NCBI GenBank assembly: GCA_903881085.1
Contig: CAIRSA010000558.1
Span: forward strand, 1-64,000
Origin: an uncultured Acidobacteriia bacterium
GTDB taxonomy: Bacteria; Acidobacteriota; Terriglobia; Bryobacterales; Bryobacteraceae
DNA length: 64,000 nucleotides
Direction: 5' to 3'
The position numbers and the translations under genes were made by a program. Numbering within the stretch: the first letter of the stretch is position 1; every line of letters begins with the position of its first letter. The notes under the pieces are model-generated. The model had not been told where the DNA came from. It saw only the letters and a program-made list of their open reading frames with translations, and made no database searches. Positions 63,583 through 64,000 of this stretch are shown here, piece by piece.

Positions 63583-64000
63583 GGCAATCCTCTATCGGCG
63601 GAAATGCCTGAAATCTGTAGGCGCCTGGGTCATATATGCAGACGAGATCTCCCTGATTGCAACAACTTCGAGCGGTGATGATCCGACGCTGTAACGCTCC
63701 TAGCCTATTGCGGCCGAGCGTCTGCGCGCGGAAGCGAATTTGTCACGGCGGTCCCGCCCGATGAGCGGGACTACTTCGTCCTTTGATGCATTCTGCGTTC
63801 TACCAGGTGCCCTACTGAAGTTTCGATTTACAACGCAATTTCGTGTATCTCGAAGAGTTGGCATCGATTAGCTCACTTAAGATCGGTGAAGCGGCGTTTA
63901 CCATTTATCTCCTATCCTCTCAGGGTGTACAAACGGCGAGTGGTTCGGCGCTGCATGTTGCCGTAGTGCTGAACACCATCATATGAAGGCCACACAATAC
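63583..64000. other. Upstream region of the lipase-like gene
   Basis: No gene seen on either strand. Presumed promoter for the minus-strand gene. Confidence 0.35.

Noticed and set aside
1-64000. CRISPR arrays, rRNA or tRNA genes
   Set aside because: No regularly spaced repeats and no clover-leaf or rRNA-like stretches noticed.

Overview
The window looks like chromosomal DNA of an Acidobacteriota member of the Solibacter/Bryobacterales type. The main reason is three very large secreted proteins (32072-35206, 35304-40166, 60241-63582) that carry the cell-surface domain known as TIGR03437, typical of Solibacter-like genomes (recognisable 'NAASY...PGSIVAVYG' and 'GLGPV' segments). Base composition is moderately GC-rich. 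No rRNA, tRNA or CRISPR array was seen.

Layout. (1) 1-850 holds no gene. (2) 851-23126 is an island bounded by an intact tyrosine recombinase (851-1831) and a truncated second copy of its C-terminal half (about 22768-23126), the latter abutting a 267-bp MITE-like element with 31-bp inverted ends. On the minus strand the island carries a tightly overlapped operon of an ECF-like sigma factor, a zinc-binding anti-sigma-like protein and a TPR-CHAT (caspase-like) protease. On the plus strand it carries a long operon of small zinc-ribbon proteins, a 47-aa stand-alone DnaJ-type zinc finger, a membrane GTPase with zinc ribbons, a GrpE-like protein, an Hsp70, an Hsp70-vWA fusion, a 1001-aa J-like/zinc-ribbon/FN3 protein, a second zinc-ribbon GTPase and a GTPase-associated protein (GAP1-like). 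I read this as a chaperone- and GTPase-controlled conflict or stress-response system; it is the most unusual thing in the window.

(3) 23313-26177 is a two-gene unit of a sodium/solute symporter and an EgtD-like SAM methyltransferase. (4) 26280-29296 is four uncharacterised genes (membrane coiled-coil protein, two small cytosolic proteins, lipoprotein) ending at a strong terminator. (5) 29857-41369 encodes secreted or surface proteins: a pair of related small secreted proteins, an M23 peptidase fused to TIGR03437, a 1620-aa Ig-like repeat protein with a C-terminal CFI-box and membrane anchor, and small secreted proteins, one broken by an in-frame amber codon.

(6) 41869-45116 is an IS66-family element whose passenger gene encodes a DruA-like (DUF4338) protein. 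(7) 45555-57594 is the backbone of a mobilizable element: a 1758-aa DNA methyltransferase-helicase with a small gene nested in its 5' end in another frame, an AlbA/Schlafen-type ATPase regulator, an ArdC-like antirestriction protein and a MobF relaxase with three small partners. No type IV secretion genes are present. (8) 57822-59917 has a different, A- and C-rich coding strand and holds a frameshifted HEPN-domain gene and a compact RiPP locus (75-aa precursor plus radical SAM/SPASM maturase). (9) 60241-63582 encodes a secreted lipase-like protein with three BACON-like repeats and a C-terminal TIGR03437 domain; 63583-64000 is its upstream region.

All assignments come from reading motifs by eye. 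No database search was run.
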